Source: DATIRA01 sp963766505 (lineage in GTDB: Bacteria > Pseudomonadota > Gammaproteobacteria > Steroidobacterales > Steroidobacteraceae). Taken from it: 64,000 bases of DNA. The notes under the pieces were generated by a model. That model worked only from the letters and a program-made list of their open reading frames with translations. It made no database searches and was not told the origin of the DNA. The stretch spans positions 558,001 to 622,000 of the forward strand of contig CAVYAL010000005.1 of assembly GCA_963766505.1 (NCBI GenBank). The letters are read 5' to 3'. Positions 1 to 8,119 of the stretch are shown in pieces. The position numbers and the translations under genes are program-made. How positions within the stretch are numbered: position 1 is the stretch's first letter; each line of letters opens with the position of its first letter.

Positions 1-124
1 ACGCCCAGAGGGTCCGCTCCATGTCCGGGTCGTTCGGCGGGAAGAACTCGAAGGACACCGAGACCGGTCCGCGTCCGCCGGCAGACGCGCCTTCGGCAAT
101 CCCGTGCATATCGCTCGTTTCCAT
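1..124 (-). CDS. metF: 5,10-methylenetetrahydrofolate reductase, N-terminal fragment
   Basis: The window edge cuts this gene, leaving about 41 N-terminal codons. MetF reduces methylene-THF to methyl-THF with FAD, supplying the methyl group for methionine synthesis. The visible segment carries the family's N-terminal strand VSFEFFPPNDPDME, followed by TLW; the Glu at residue 26 corresponds to the catalytic Glu of the family. The start is taken at the ATG at 124, which has GGAG about 9 nt upstream; a second in-frame ATG lies at 109. The gene is 42 bp downstream of the ArsR/methyltransferase-like gene on the same strand, so co-transcription and regulation by it are likely. Identification rests on the short conserved stretch plus context. 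Confidence 0.85.
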   Translation of the reverse strand, partial: METSDMHGIAEGASAGGRGPVSVSFEFFPPNDPDMERTLWA

Positions 125-166
125 TTCAGCCTGCTCCGTTCTGTTAGCCCGAGCCGTTGCGCGGTC

Positions 167-1066
167 TCATGCAGCCGCCCTGCCCTGGTCGGCTTCCGCG
201 ATCGCCACCAGCAGGTGCGAGCCGCCGGTGTCGACCGGCCGGATACGCTCGCAGCGCAGCCCTGCGAGCGAGCTCCACTCGCGGAGCACTGCCAGCGGGT
301 TGCCATCGGTCGTGCGCAACGCCAGGGCCTCGTAGTCCTCGACCAGCACGAGCCGTCCGCCCGGGCCGAGCAGCCGCCGCGCCTCGCCGAGCACTTGCTC
401 CGGCCGTTCGCAGGTCGAAAGCACGCGGTCGATCAGCATCACGTCGAACCCTGCCGCCTCGGTAGCGACGGACTGCAGCGTGCCCTGCTGCAGCACGCAA
501 TGCGCAAGACCGCTGCCGTGCAACGCGATCCGGGCGTGCTGAACCGCCGCTCGCGATTCGCTGAGGCCAAGCACGCGACGCGCCAGCGGGGCCAGCACGC
601 GCAGCATCGTGGTCGGATCGGCACCCACGTACAGCAGCGAATCGAAGTTGCGGCCGCCGATTTCCGCCAGCCCGACCTCGGCGAGCTCGCGCCCCTCATC
701 CGGAGCTGCGCCGGCAGCCGCCCCTGCTTCCCTGGCTGCCAGCACCGCGGCTGCCCGTTGGCGATCCCGCAGCAACTGAGGATCCGCAGGGTCGAGCAGC
801 CCCAGCAGCGTCCGGGCAAGGTCGGCGCCGGCACCGTCTGCGGCCATCCTGTAGTAGACCCAGTGCAGCTCCCGGAAGCGCTCGAGCAGGCCCGCCTCGC
901 GCATGACCCGCAGGTGCCGGGATACTCGCGGCTGGCTTTGCTCCAGTATCGCGCTCAGCTCCGAGACCGCGTACTGCGCTTCGGACAACAGGCCAAGCAG
1001 GCGAAGTCGACTCGGGTCCGCAATGGCCTTGAGTCCGCGCAGGAGCTGCTGCTGTGGTTGGAACAT
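167..1066 (-). CDS. ArsR-family regulator fused to a methyltransferase-like domain
   Basis: The 299-residue protein has an ArsR winged helix at residues 1-75 (ADPSRLRLLGLL, then SQPRVSRHLRVMREAGLLE as recognition helix and wing). A Rossmann methyltransferase-like domain follows from about residue 125. Two-domain proteins of this type next to metF or other methyl-cycle genes are well known and probably regulate methionine/SAM metabolism. The SAM-binding motif I is degenerate: around residues 144-152 it reads LLYVGADPT instead of GxGxG, so the domain may sense rather than methylate. No metal-binding CxC is seen in the ArsR part. Start ATG 1066 is chosen because a good promoter ends 7 nt before it; an in-frame ATG at 1084 lies inside that promoter. 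Confidence 0.85.
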   Translation of the reverse strand: MFQPQQQLLRGLKAIADPSRLRLLGLLSEAQYAVSELSAILEQSQPRVSRHLRVMREAGLLERFRELHWVYYRMAADGAGADLARTLLGLLDPADPQLLRDRQRAAAVLAAREAGAAAGAAPDEGRELAEVGLAEIGGRNFDSLLYVGADPTTMLRVLAPLARRVLGLSESRAAVQHARIALHGSGLAHCVLQQGTLQSVATEAAGFDVMLIDRVLSTCERPEQVLGEARRLLGPGGRLVLVEDYEALALRTTDGNPLAVLREWSSLAGLRCERIRPVDTGGSHLLVAIAEADQGRAAA

Positions 1067-1071
1067 AGTTG

Positions 1072-1097
1072 CAAATATAAACATTTCCGCATATTTG
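1072..1097. promoter_or_regulatory. Inverted repeat, probable ArsR-type operator
   Basis: The perfect 7-bp arms CAAATAT (1072-1078) and ATATTTG (1091-1097) are separated by 12 bp. The element is conspicuously AT-rich against the surrounding GC-rich DNA and lies over the spacer and -10 of the predicted promoter of the ArsR-family gene. ArsR-family repressors typically bind AT-rich dyads overlapping their own promoter, so autoregulation and co-regulation of metF are inferred. Confidence 0.6.
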
Positions 1098-1101
1098 TCC
1101 A
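1074..1101 (-). promoter_or_regulatory. Predicted promoter of the ArsR-family gene
   Basis: On the minus strand a -35 TGGACA (1101-1096) and a -10 TATATT (1079-1074) are 16 bp apart, each matching sigma70 consensus at five of six positions. The ATG at 1066 begins 8 nt after the -10, so transcription would start at or next to the start codon (leaderless). No Shine-Dalgarno sequence is visible. Confidence 0.55.
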
Positions 1102-1193
1102 GCAGACTCCTGCTAATAGCTTGCCAAGCAGGTAGTTGGCGGAGCCGCCCGGTACTCAGCGGCTGGCAGCGAGCGCTGGGAAAGTCGGTGCGC

Positions 1194-2111
1194 CTAGTGA
1201 AGACCGCCGCGCGCAGCGGTCGGGCCAGGGGCGAAAAGCGCGGCCGCATCCACGAGGTCGAAGCGGTACGCCCGACTGCAGAACTCGCAGCGCACCTCGA
1301 CGTGACCGAACTCGGCCAGCACCGAATCGACCTCCTCGCGTCCAAGCGCGCGCAGCATGTCGCCGACGCGCTCCCTGGAGCAGCGACAGCGGAAATACAC
1401 GGGCGCTGGCTCGAACATGCGCAGGTCGTCCCCGGGGAACAGGCGGCGCAGCAGTTCGCGGTCCTCGAGCCGGGCGAGTTCCCCGGCCGTCACCGTCTCG
1501 GTGACGAGCTGGACACGCCGCCAGGCGTCCTCGATTTCCTCTTCCCGGACACCGCCCGACCCGGACTCCTTCACGCCGGCGGGCCGCGCGTTAACCGGCA
1601 GGCGCTGCAGCAGCAGGCCGCTGACACTTTCCTCGTCGGCGCGCAGCCAGAGTCGCGTCGGCAGCTGCTCGGACTGCTCGAAGTAATGGCGCAGGCAGTC
1701 GCCCATGCTGGCGCCCGACAGCGGGACGATGCCCTGGTAGCGACTGGCCTGGTCGCCGGTCTCGATCGTCACCGTCAGGGTTCCGCCACCCGACAGGATG
1801 CGAAGGTCGCGACTATCGGGCACGTCGCGGAACCGCGCGACGGCCCGCATCGCGAGTCCGTCGCTGCACTCGACCAGCATCAGGTGCATCGGTCCTTCGC
1901 CGCGCAGCTGCAGCGACAGCAGCCCCTCGAACTTCAGCGTCGAGGCGAGCAGCGCCGCCGCTGCGACCGCCTCACCCAGGCTGTCGCGGACCTGGGCCGG
2001 GTAGTCATGGTGCTCCATCATGGCCTGCCAGGCCCGCCCGAGATGCACGAGCTGCCCGCGGAACGGGTAGCGCTCGAACACGAAGCGTCTGAGCGCGTCA
2101 GCCGGCACCAT
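1194..2111 (-). CDS. hslO: Hsp33 redox-regulated holdase chaperone
   Basis: The 305-residue product matches Hsp33 throughout. The C-terminal redox switch has the expected four zinc-binding cysteines: C242 and C244 (RCRCSRE) and C275 and C278 (CEFC), a CxC-X30-CxxC spacing. The N-terminal substrate-binding core includes LKFEGLLSLQLRGEGPMHL. Oxidation of the cysteines releases zinc and activates the cytosolic chaperone under oxidative or heat stress. The gene begins 5 bp after the fumarase stop codon, so it is probably co-transcribed with it. Pairing with an oxygen-labile Fe-S enzyme is suggestive but unproven. Confidence 0.95.
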   Translation of the reverse strand: MVPADALRRFVFERYPFRGQLVHLGRAWQAMMEHHDYPAQVRDSLGEAVAAAALLASTLKFEGLLSLQLRGEGPMHLMLVECSDGLAMRAVARFRDVPDSRDLRILSGGGTLTVTIETGDQASRYQGIVPLSGASMGDCLRHYFEQSEQLPTRLWLRADEESVSGLLLQRLPVNARPAGVKESGSGGVREEEIEDAWRRVQLVTETVTAGELARLEDRELLRRLFPGDDLRMFEPAPVYFRCRCSRERVGDMLRALGREEVDSVLAEFGHVEVRCEFCSRAYRFDLVDAAALFAPGPTAARGGLH

Positions 2112-2116
2112 GCTGT

Positions 2117-3646
2117 TCAGGCGACGCAGACCGGGATGCCGAGCGTGCGTATCTTCTCGGCCCAGGCCGCGGGTGCGGTGCTGTGCACGGAGGTGCCGTT
2201 CGCGTCCACTGCGACGGTGACCGGCATGTCCTTGACCTCGAACTCGTAGATGGCCTCCATGCCGAGCTCGGCGAAGGCGACCACCCGGGCCTTGCGGATC
2301 GCCCTCGAGACCAGGTAGGCGGCCCCGCCGACGGCGACCAGGTAGGCGGCGCGGTGCTTGCGGATCGCCTCGATCGCCGCGGGTCCGCGTTCGGCCTTGC
2401 CCACCATCGCGATCAGGCCGGTCTTCTCGAGCATCATCTCAGTGAACTTGTCCATGCGCGTCGCAGTGGTCGGCCCGGCGGGCCCGACGACCTCATCGCC
2501 CACGGGGTCGACCGGACCGACGTAGTAGATCACCCGGTCGGTGAAGTCCACGCCTTGCGGAAGTCCCTCGCCGCGCTCGAACAGCTCGGCGATGCGCTTG
2601 TGCGCGGCATCCCGTCCGGTCAGCATCCGTCCGTTCAGCAGCAGCGTCTCGCCCGGCTTCCAGGACTCCACCTCCTGCCGCGTGAGCCGGTCGAGATCGA
2701 CGCGCCGCGACGAAGGACCCGCGCTCCAGGTGACCTCGGGCCACTGCTCCAGCGACGGCGGCACGAACTCGGCCGCACCGCGGCCGTCGAGCACGAAGTG
2801 CGCATGGCGCGTCGCGGCGCAGTTGGGAATCATCGCGACCGGCTTCGAGGCCGCGTGCGTCGGATAGCTGCGGATCTTCACGTCGAGCACCGTCGTAAGC
2901 CCGCCGAGCCCCTGCGCACCGATCCCGAGCGCGTTGATCTTCTCGTACAGCTCGACCCGGAGTTCCTCGACCGGCGTGGCCGGCCCGCGCGCGAGCAGCT
3001 CGTGCATGTCGATCGGGTCCATCAGCGCTTCCTTCGCGAGCAGCACCGCCTTCTCGGCCGTGCCGCCCACGCCGAGCCCGATGATGCCCGGCGGACACCA
3101 GCCCGCGCCCATCGTCGGCACGGTCTTCAGTACCCAGTCCTGGATCGAGTCACTGGGATTGAGCATCACGAACTTGGACTTGTTCTCCGAGCCGCCGCCC
3201 TTTGCCGCGACCGTGACGTCCACCAGCGCGCCCGGCACCAGCTCGACGTGCACGACCGCAGGCGTGTTGTCGCCGGTGTTCCTGCGGGCGAACAGCGGAT
3301 CGGCTACGACGGAGGCCCGCAGCCGGTTGTCCGGATGCTGGTAAGCGCGGCGCACTCCCTCGTTCACCATCTCGACGAGGCTGTGCTGCGCGTCCCAGCG
3401 TACGTCCATGCCGACCTTCAGGAACACGTTGACGATGCCCGTGTCCTGGCAGATGGGCCGGTGCCCCTCCGCGCACATGCGCGAGTTGGTCAGTATCTGG
3501 GCGATCGCGTCGCGGGCGGCCGGCGACTGCTCGCGCTCGTAGGCGCGGCCGAGATGCTCGATGTAGTCGATCGGGTGGTAGTAGGAAATGAACTGCAGCG
3601 CGTCGGCGACGCTCTGGATGAAATCTGCCTCGCGAATCACCGTCAT
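2117..3646 (-). CDS. Class I fumarate hydratase, iron-sulfur type
   Basis: This 509-residue single-chain fumarase carries both fused catalytic domains. It interconverts fumarate and malate in the TCA cycle through a [4Fe-4S] cluster. Cluster and substrate motifs are visible: ICQDTGIVNVFLKVG near residue 65, GWCPPGIIGLGVGGTAEKA near 180, PNCAATRHAHF near 275 and GPAGPTTATRMDKF near 395. The C-terminus ends in the family-typical IPVCVA. A strong ribosome-binding site (GGAGGT) precedes ATG 3646. Length matches the FumA/FumB class (about 500-550 aa). It lies between gatB and hslO on the same strand. Confidence 0.95.
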   Translation of the reverse strand: MTVIREADFIQSVADALQFISYYHPIDYIEHLGRAYEREQSPAARDAIAQILTNSRMCAEGHRPICQDTGIVNVFLKVGMDVRWDAQHSLVEMVNEGVRRAYQHPDNRLRASVVADPLFARRNTGDNTPAVVHVELVPGALVDVTVAAKGGGSENKSKFVMLNPSDSIQDWVLKTVPTMGAGWCPPGIIGLGVGGTAEKAVLLAKEALMDPIDMHELLARGPATPVEELRVELYEKINALGIGAQGLGGLTTVLDVKIRSYPTHAASKPVAMIPNCAATRHAHFVLDGRGAAEFVPPSLEQWPEVTWSAGPSSRRVDLDRLTRQEVESWKPGETLLLNGRMLTGRDAAHKRIAELFERGEGLPQGVDFTDRVIYYVGPVDPVGDEVVGPAGPTTATRMDKFTEMMLEKTGLIAMVGKAERGPAAIEAIRKHRAAYLVAVGGAAYLVSRAIRKARVVAFAELGMEAIYEFEVKDMPVTVAVDANGTSVHSTAPAAWAEKIRTLGIPVCVA

Positions 3647-3694
3647 GGAACACCTCCAGCCTGCGGACCGCCGTGTCCCGCGAGTCGGGACGCA

Positions 3695-5134
3695 TCACCC
3701 CGGCAGCTTGCGCCTGAGCAGCTCGTTGACCTGGGCCGGGTTGGCCTTGCCCTGCGTTTCCTTCATGACCTGCCCGACGAAGAAACCGAAAAGCTTGTCC
3801 TTGCCGGCCCGGTAGTCGTCGAGCTGCTTCGGGTTGCGTGCCATCACCGCCTCGATGACCTTCTCGATCGCCGACGTATCGGTGATCTGGCGCAGGCCGC
3901 GCGCGTCGATCACGGCATCGGCGTCGAGACCTTCCTGCCACATCAGCTCGAAGACTTCCTTGGCGATCTTGCCGGAAATCGTCTCGTCGGCGATCCGCGC
4001 GAGCAGTCCGGCCAGGCGCCCGGCGTCGATCCGGCTCGAGACCACGTCGAGGTTGTCGCGGTTCAGCGCGCCGGCGAGCTCGCCCATGACCCAGTTGGCC
4101 GCCAGCTTCGGCTCGCCGCCGAGCGTGCGGACCACGGTCTCATAGTAATCCGCCTGCTCGCGGCTGGCCGTCAGCACGCCCGCGTCGTACTCCGACAGCC
4201 CGTACTCCCGGGCGAATCGTCCGGCCTTCGCGTCCGGCAGCTCCGGCAGCGACTCGCGCAGGACCTCGATCACGCCCTCGTCGATGGCCACCGGCAGCAG
4301 GTCGGGGTCAGGGAAATACCGGTAGTCGTTCGCCTCTTCCTTCGAGCGCATCGAGCGGGTTTCGCCGCGATCGGGGTCATAGAGCCGCGTTTCCTGCACC
4401 ACGGTCCCGCCGCCCTCGAGCAGCTCGATCTGCCGCTCGACCTCGAAATTGATCGCGCGCTCGACGAAGCGGAAGGAGTTGAGGTTCTTGATCTCGGCAC
4501 GCGTGCCGAACTTCTGCTGCCCGCGCGGCCGCACCGAGACGTTCGCGTCGCAGCGGAAGGAGCCCTCCTGCATGTTCCCGTCGCAGATGCCGAGGTAACG
4601 GACCAGCGTGTGGACCTTCTTCATGTACGCCACGGCTTCGCGGGCCGACCGCATGTCCGGCTCGGACACGATCTCCAGCAGTGGCGTACCGGCACGGTTC
4701 AGGTCGATTCCGGACAGGCCGTGGAAGTCCTCGTGCAGCGACTTGCCGGCATCTTCCTCCAGGTGCGCGCGCGTGATCCCGATCCTCTTGCGCTCGCCGT
4801 CCTCGAGCACGATGTCGAGCGCGCCCTGCTCGACCACCGGGCGCTCGTACTGGCTGATCTGGTAACCCTTGGGCAGGTCTGGGTAGAAGTAGTTCTTGCG
4901 CGCGAACACCGAGCGGCGGGCGATGCGCGCGCCTATCGCGAGCCCGAAGCGGACGGCCATCCTCAGCGCCTCGGCATTGAGCACCGGCAACACGCCGGGG
5001 TAGCCGAGGTCCACCAGGTTCGCCTGCGCGTTGGGCGCCGCGCCGTAGGCCGTGGATGACCCCGAGAAGATCTTGCTGCGCGTGGCCAGCTGCGCATGGA
5101 TCTCGAGGCCGATGACCGTTTCCCAGTCCATCAT
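3695..5134 (-). CDS. gatB: Aspartyl/glutamyl-tRNA amidotransferase subunit B
   Basis: GatB (479 aa) is the tRNA-binding and kinase subunit of GatCAB, which converts misacylated Glu-tRNA(Gln) and/or Asp-tRNA(Asn) to the amide form. The start region WETVIGLEIHAQLATRSKIFSG is the family signature. The cradle domain follows (LEEDAGKSLH, DLNRAGTPLLEIVSEPD, then YMKKVHTLVRYLGICDGNM), and the C-terminal YqeY-like tail ends in NPAQVNELLRRKL. The ATG at 5134 overlaps the gatA stop as ATGA, so translation is coupled; an in-frame ATG directly follows. The subunit order here is gatC-gatA-gatB. Confidence 0.96.
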   Translation of the reverse strand: MMDWETVIGLEIHAQLATRSKIFSGSSTAYGAAPNAQANLVDLGYPGVLPVLNAEALRMAVRFGLAIGARIARRSVFARKNYFYPDLPKGYQISQYERPVVEQGALDIVLEDGERKRIGITRAHLEEDAGKSLHEDFHGLSGIDLNRAGTPLLEIVSEPDMRSAREAVAYMKKVHTLVRYLGICDGNMQEGSFRCDANVSVRPRGQQKFGTRAEIKNLNSFRFVERAINFEVERQIELLEGGGTVVQETRLYDPDRGETRSMRSKEEANDYRYFPDPDLLPVAIDEGVIEVLRESLPELPDAKAGRFAREYGLSEYDAGVLTASREQADYYETVVRTLGGEPKLAANWVMGELAGALNRDNLDVVSSRIDAGRLAGLLARIADETISGKIAKEVFELMWQEGLDADAVIDARGLRQITDTSAIEKVIEAVMARNPKQLDDYRAGKDKLFGFFVGQVMKETQGKANPAQVNELLRRKLPG

Positions 5135-6603
5135 TCGCAGCCCGGCGGCACCCTGCGGTGCCAGTCCGTCTCCTGCTGATAGCGGTGCGCGAGCGACAGC
5201 AGCCGTTGCTCCCCGAAATGCGGACCGATCAGCTGCAGTCCGACCGGCAGGTCCCGACCGTTCTCCTGGACGAACCCACAGGGCAGCGACATGGCCGGGA
5301 GACCGGCCAGGTTGGCACCGATCGTGTAGATGTCGTTCAGGTACATCGTGATCGGGTCGCTGGTCTTCGCGCCCAGCTCGAAGGCCGCAGTCGGTGAGGT
5401 CGGGCCGACGATGACGTCCACTTCGGAAAACGCGCGCGTGAAATCCGCGGCAATCAGTTGCCGGACCTTCTGTGCCTTCAGGTAGTAGGCGTCGTAGTAG
5501 CCGGCCGACAGCACGTAGGTGCCGGTCATGATGCGCCGCTTGACCTCTGCGCCGAACCCCTCGCCGCGCGAACGCTTGTAGAGGTCCGCGAGGTCGCGCG
5601 GATCGTCGCAGCGGTGCCCGAACCTGACGCCGTCGAACCGCGAGAGGTTCGAGGAGCACTCCGCCGGCGCGACGACGTAGTAGGTCGGCACGGACAGCGG
5701 CAGGTTCGGAAGGGTCACGTCCACCAGCCTGGCTCCGGCCGCCTCGAGCAATTCGAGCGCCCCCCGCACCCGGCGCTCGATGCCCGGATCGAGTCCCGCG
5801 TCGAAGAACTCCCGCGCCACGCCGAGGCGCAGTCCCTCGAGCGGCGCCCCGAGCCCGGCCGCGTAGTCCGGCACCGGCACATCGACACTGGTCGAGTCGC
5901 GCGGGTCGAATCCGGACATTGCCGCGAGCAGCAGCGCCGCGTCCTCTGCCGAACGAGCCAGCACGCCCCCCTGGTCCAGGCTGGAGGCGAAGGCGATCAT
6001 GCCGTAGCGCGAGACCCGCCCGTAGGTGGGCTTGATCCCGGTCAGGTTGGTCAGCGCAGCCGGCTGCCGTATGGAGCCGCCGGTGTCGGTACCGCTTGCT
6101 GCCGCCGCGAGGCAGGCTGCGACGGCCGCCGCGGACCCGCCCGACGAGCCCCCGGGCACCCGGCCGGGATCCCAGGGATTGCGAACCGGGCCGAAGTAGC
6201 TCGTCTCGTTCGACGAGCCCATCGCGAACTCGTCCATGTTGGCCTTGCCGAGCAGCACCGTCCCGGCCGCCTTCCAGCGCGCCACGACCGTCGCATCGTA
6301 AGGAGCGACGAAGCTGCCGAGCATCCGCGACCCGCAGGTCGTCAGGATGCCGTCGGTGCAGAAGATGTCCTTGTGGACTATGGGCACACCCGTCAGCGGG
6401 CCACCCTCGCCGCGCCCGAGCACCTCGTCGGCAGCGCGCGCATCCTCCAGCGCACGGTCCGCGGTCACCGTGATGAAGGCGTTCAGATCCGGGCCGAGGC
6501 GCTCGATCCGCCCGAGGAAATGCAGCGCGAGCTCGAGGCTGGAGAACCTCCGCGCCTTCAGGCCGGCGGCCAGCTCGGCCACGGAAAGTGTGTGCAGATC
6601 CAT
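5131..6603 (-). CDS. gatA: Aspartyl/glutamyl-tRNA amidotransferase subunit A
   Basis: GatA (490 aa) is the glutaminase/amidase subunit of GatCAB. The amidase-signature Ser-cisSer-Lys triad is visible: Lys in VPIVHKDIFCT near residue 78, and the Ser pair in PGGSSGGSAAAVAA and TDTGGSIRQPAALTN (residues about 150-185). The C-terminal part has YYLKAQKVRQLI and FVQENGRDLPVGLQLIGPHF, both typical. It is 13 bp downstream of gatC and overlaps gatB by 4 nt. The organism therefore probably uses the indirect route for Gln- or Asn-tRNA charging. Confidence 0.97.
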   Translation of the reverse strand: MDLHTLSVAELAAGLKARRFSSLELALHFLGRIERLGPDLNAFITVTADRALEDARAADEVLGRGEGGPLTGVPIVHKDIFCTDGILTTCGSRMLGSFVAPYDATVVARWKAAGTVLLGKANMDEFAMGSSNETSYFGPVRNPWDPGRVPGGSSGGSAAAVAACLAAAASGTDTGGSIRQPAALTNLTGIKPTYGRVSRYGMIAFASSLDQGGVLARSAEDAALLLAAMSGFDPRDSTSVDVPVPDYAAGLGAPLEGLRLGVAREFFDAGLDPGIERRVRGALELLEAAGARLVDVTLPNLPLSVPTYYVVAPAECSSNLSRFDGVRFGHRCDDPRDLADLYKRSRGEGFGAEVKRRIMTGTYVLSAGYYDAYYLKAQKVRQLIAADFTRAFSEVDVIVGPTSPTAAFELGAKTSDPITMYLNDIYTIGANLAGLPAMSLPCGFVQENGRDLPVGLQLIGPHFGEQRLLSLAHRYQQETDWHRRVPPGCE

Positions 6604-6616
6604 GGCGGGGACGAGC

Positions 6617-6907
6617 CTACTCGATCACTTTCGGCACGAGATACAGGCCCGCGGCGACGCTCGGGGCGTTGCGCTGGTACTTCTCGTGCTGATCGGTCTC
6701 CGTGACCCGGTCCTCCCGCAGGCGCTGCACCTGATCGGCCAGCGGATGCGCCATCGGCTCGGCGTCGCCGGTGTCGGCCGACTGGAGCTGCTCGACGAAG
6801 TCGATGATGCGCGAGAGGCTGTCCACGTAGACGGGCATCTGCTCCTCGGTGATCTCGAGGCGCGCCAGATGGGCGATCGCCCCGACCTGGTCTCGTGTCA
6901 GACTCAT
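6617..6907 (-). CDS. gatC: Aspartyl/glutamyl-tRNA amidotransferase subunit C
   Basis: This 96-residue subunit stabilises the GatA-GatB complex. It starts MSLTRDQVGAIAHLARLEI, the conserved N-terminal helix of GatC, and contains LSRIIDFVEQLQ and a proline-rich linker ending with YLVPKVIE. The start is ATG 6907; the reading frame extends further upstream but the family N-terminus fits this codon. It is the first gene of the gatCAB operon and is divergent from mreB with 140 bp between them. A possible minus-strand -10 (TATGAT, 6952-6947) lies in that gap without a convincing -35. Confidence 0.94.
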   Translation of the reverse strand: MSLTRDQVGAIAHLARLEITEEQMPVYVDSLSRIIDFVEQLQSADTGDAEPMAHPLADQVQRLREDRVTETDQHEKYQRNAPSVAAGLYLVPKVIE

Positions 6908-6961
6908 GCGCTGGGCTCTGCGGAAAGCTGGGAAACGGATCGCGAAATCATACATGCTGCC

Positions 6962-6990
6962 TTGCCGAAAGTCCTGACAATGGTTAAATT
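6962..6990 (+). promoter_or_regulatory. Predicted mreB promoter
   Basis: TTGCCG (6962-6967) and TAAATT (6985-6990) are 17 bp apart in the gatC-mreB divergent gap. They would give a leader of about 50 nt before the mreB ATG. The match to sigma70 consensus is moderate, and the local AT-rich patch supports it. Confidence 0.4.
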
Positions 6991-7047
6991 GCCGCGATTC
7001 TGCGCCGGCCTGCGGCGACCCGTCCCTTCTTTCTATTTTCGCTCCAG

Positions 7048-8091
7048 ATGCTCAAGAATCTCCGGGGTTATTTCTCGAACGACCTCTCGATCGACCTTGG
7101 CACCGCCAACACGCTGATCTACGTGCGCGGCAAGGGTATCGTGCTGAACGAGCCCTCCGTCGTGGCCATTCGCGAGGAACCCTCCCGCGGTGGCAAGAAG
7201 ATCGAGGCGGTCGGTACCGAGGCCAAGAACATGCTCGGTCGTACGCCTGGCAACATCACGGCCATTCGCCCGCTGAAGGATGGCGTCATCGCCGACTTCA
7301 CGGTCACCGAGAAGATGCTCCAGTACTTCATCGAGAAGGTGCACGGCAACAGGCTGATCCGACCCAGCCCCCGGGTGCTGGTCTGCGTGCCCTACGGCTC
7401 GACGCAGGTCGAGCGCCGCGCGATCCAGGAGTCGGCCGAGGGCGCCGGGGCCCGCTGGGTGAGGTTGATCGAGGAACCGATGGCGGCAGCGGTCGGCGCC
7501 GGGATGCCGGTGCACGAGGCCCGCGGCTCCATGGTGCTCGATATCGGCGGCGGCACGTCCGAGGTGGCCGTGCTGTCGCTGAACGGCATCGTCTACGCGG
7601 CCTCGGTGCGCATCGGCGGAGACCGGTTCGACGAGGCGATCATCAACTACGTGCGGCGCAACTACGGCATCCTGATCGGCGAGGCCACCGCCGAGCGCAT
7701 CAAGATAGAGATCGGCTCGGCTTACCCGGGCCAGCAGGTCCGCGAGATATCGGTGCGCGGCCGGAATCTCTCCGAAGGCGTGCCGCGCAGCTTCACGCTG
7801 AATTCGAACGAGATCCTCGAGGCCCTGCAGGAGCCATTGCAGGGGATCGTCGGTGCCGTGAAGGCTGCGCTCGAGCAGACGCCTCCGGAGCTGGGCTCCG
7901 ACGTCGCTGATCGCGGCATCGTACTCACCGGCGGTGGCGCACTGCTGCGCGACATCGACAAGCTGCTGATGGAAGAGACGGGGCTCCCGGTCGTGGTTGC
8001 CGAGGATCCGCTCACCTGCGTGGCGCGCGGAGGCGGCAAGATGCTGGAGTTGATCGACGAGCACGGCCCGGGCCTGTTCGGCCTGGATTGA
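7048..8091 (+). CDS. mreB: Rod shape-determining actin homolog MreB
   Basis: The 347-residue bacterial actin forms membrane-associated filaments that guide lateral wall synthesis. The nucleotide-binding motifs are clear: phosphate 1 in SIDLGTANTLIYVRGKG (residues about 14-30), phosphate 2 in MVLDIGGGTSEVAVLSL (about 162-178) and the adenosine motif in GIVLTGGGALLRDID near 290. The N-terminal MLKNLRGYF is the short hydrophobic/basic patch that contacts the membrane. It leads mreB-mreC-mreD-mrdA-rodA-mltB-dacA, the classical elongasome operon. Confidence 0.98.
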   Translation: MLKNLRGYFSNDLSIDLGTANTLIYVRGKGIVLNEPSVVAIREEPSRGGKKIEAVGTEAKNMLGRTPGNITAIRPLKDGVIADFTVTEKMLQYFIEKVHGNRLIRPSPRVLVCVPYGSTQVERRAIQESAEGAGARWVRLIEEPMAAAVGAGMPVHEARGSMVLDIGGGTSEVAVLSLNGIVYAASVRIGGDRFDEAIINYVRRNYGILIGEATAERIKIEIGSAYPGQQVREISVRGRNLSEGVPRSFTLNSNEILEALQEPLQGIVGAVKAALEQTPPELGSDVADRGIVLTGGGALLRDIDKLLMEETGLPVVVAEDPLTCVARGGGKMLELIDEHGPGLFGLD

Positions 8092-8119
8092 GCGCGGCCG
8101 ACCGCCGCCTGCGAAGTCC

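Noticed and set aside
1100..1115. AGCAG-ACTC-CTGCT inverted repeat upstream of the ArsR-type gene
   Set aside because: Short 5-bp arms and GC-rich; less convincing than the AT-rich dyad beside it.
2183..5059. Plus-strand open frame of about 950 codons
   Set aside because: Antisense to fumarase and gatB, with no recognisable domain; codon-bias shadow.
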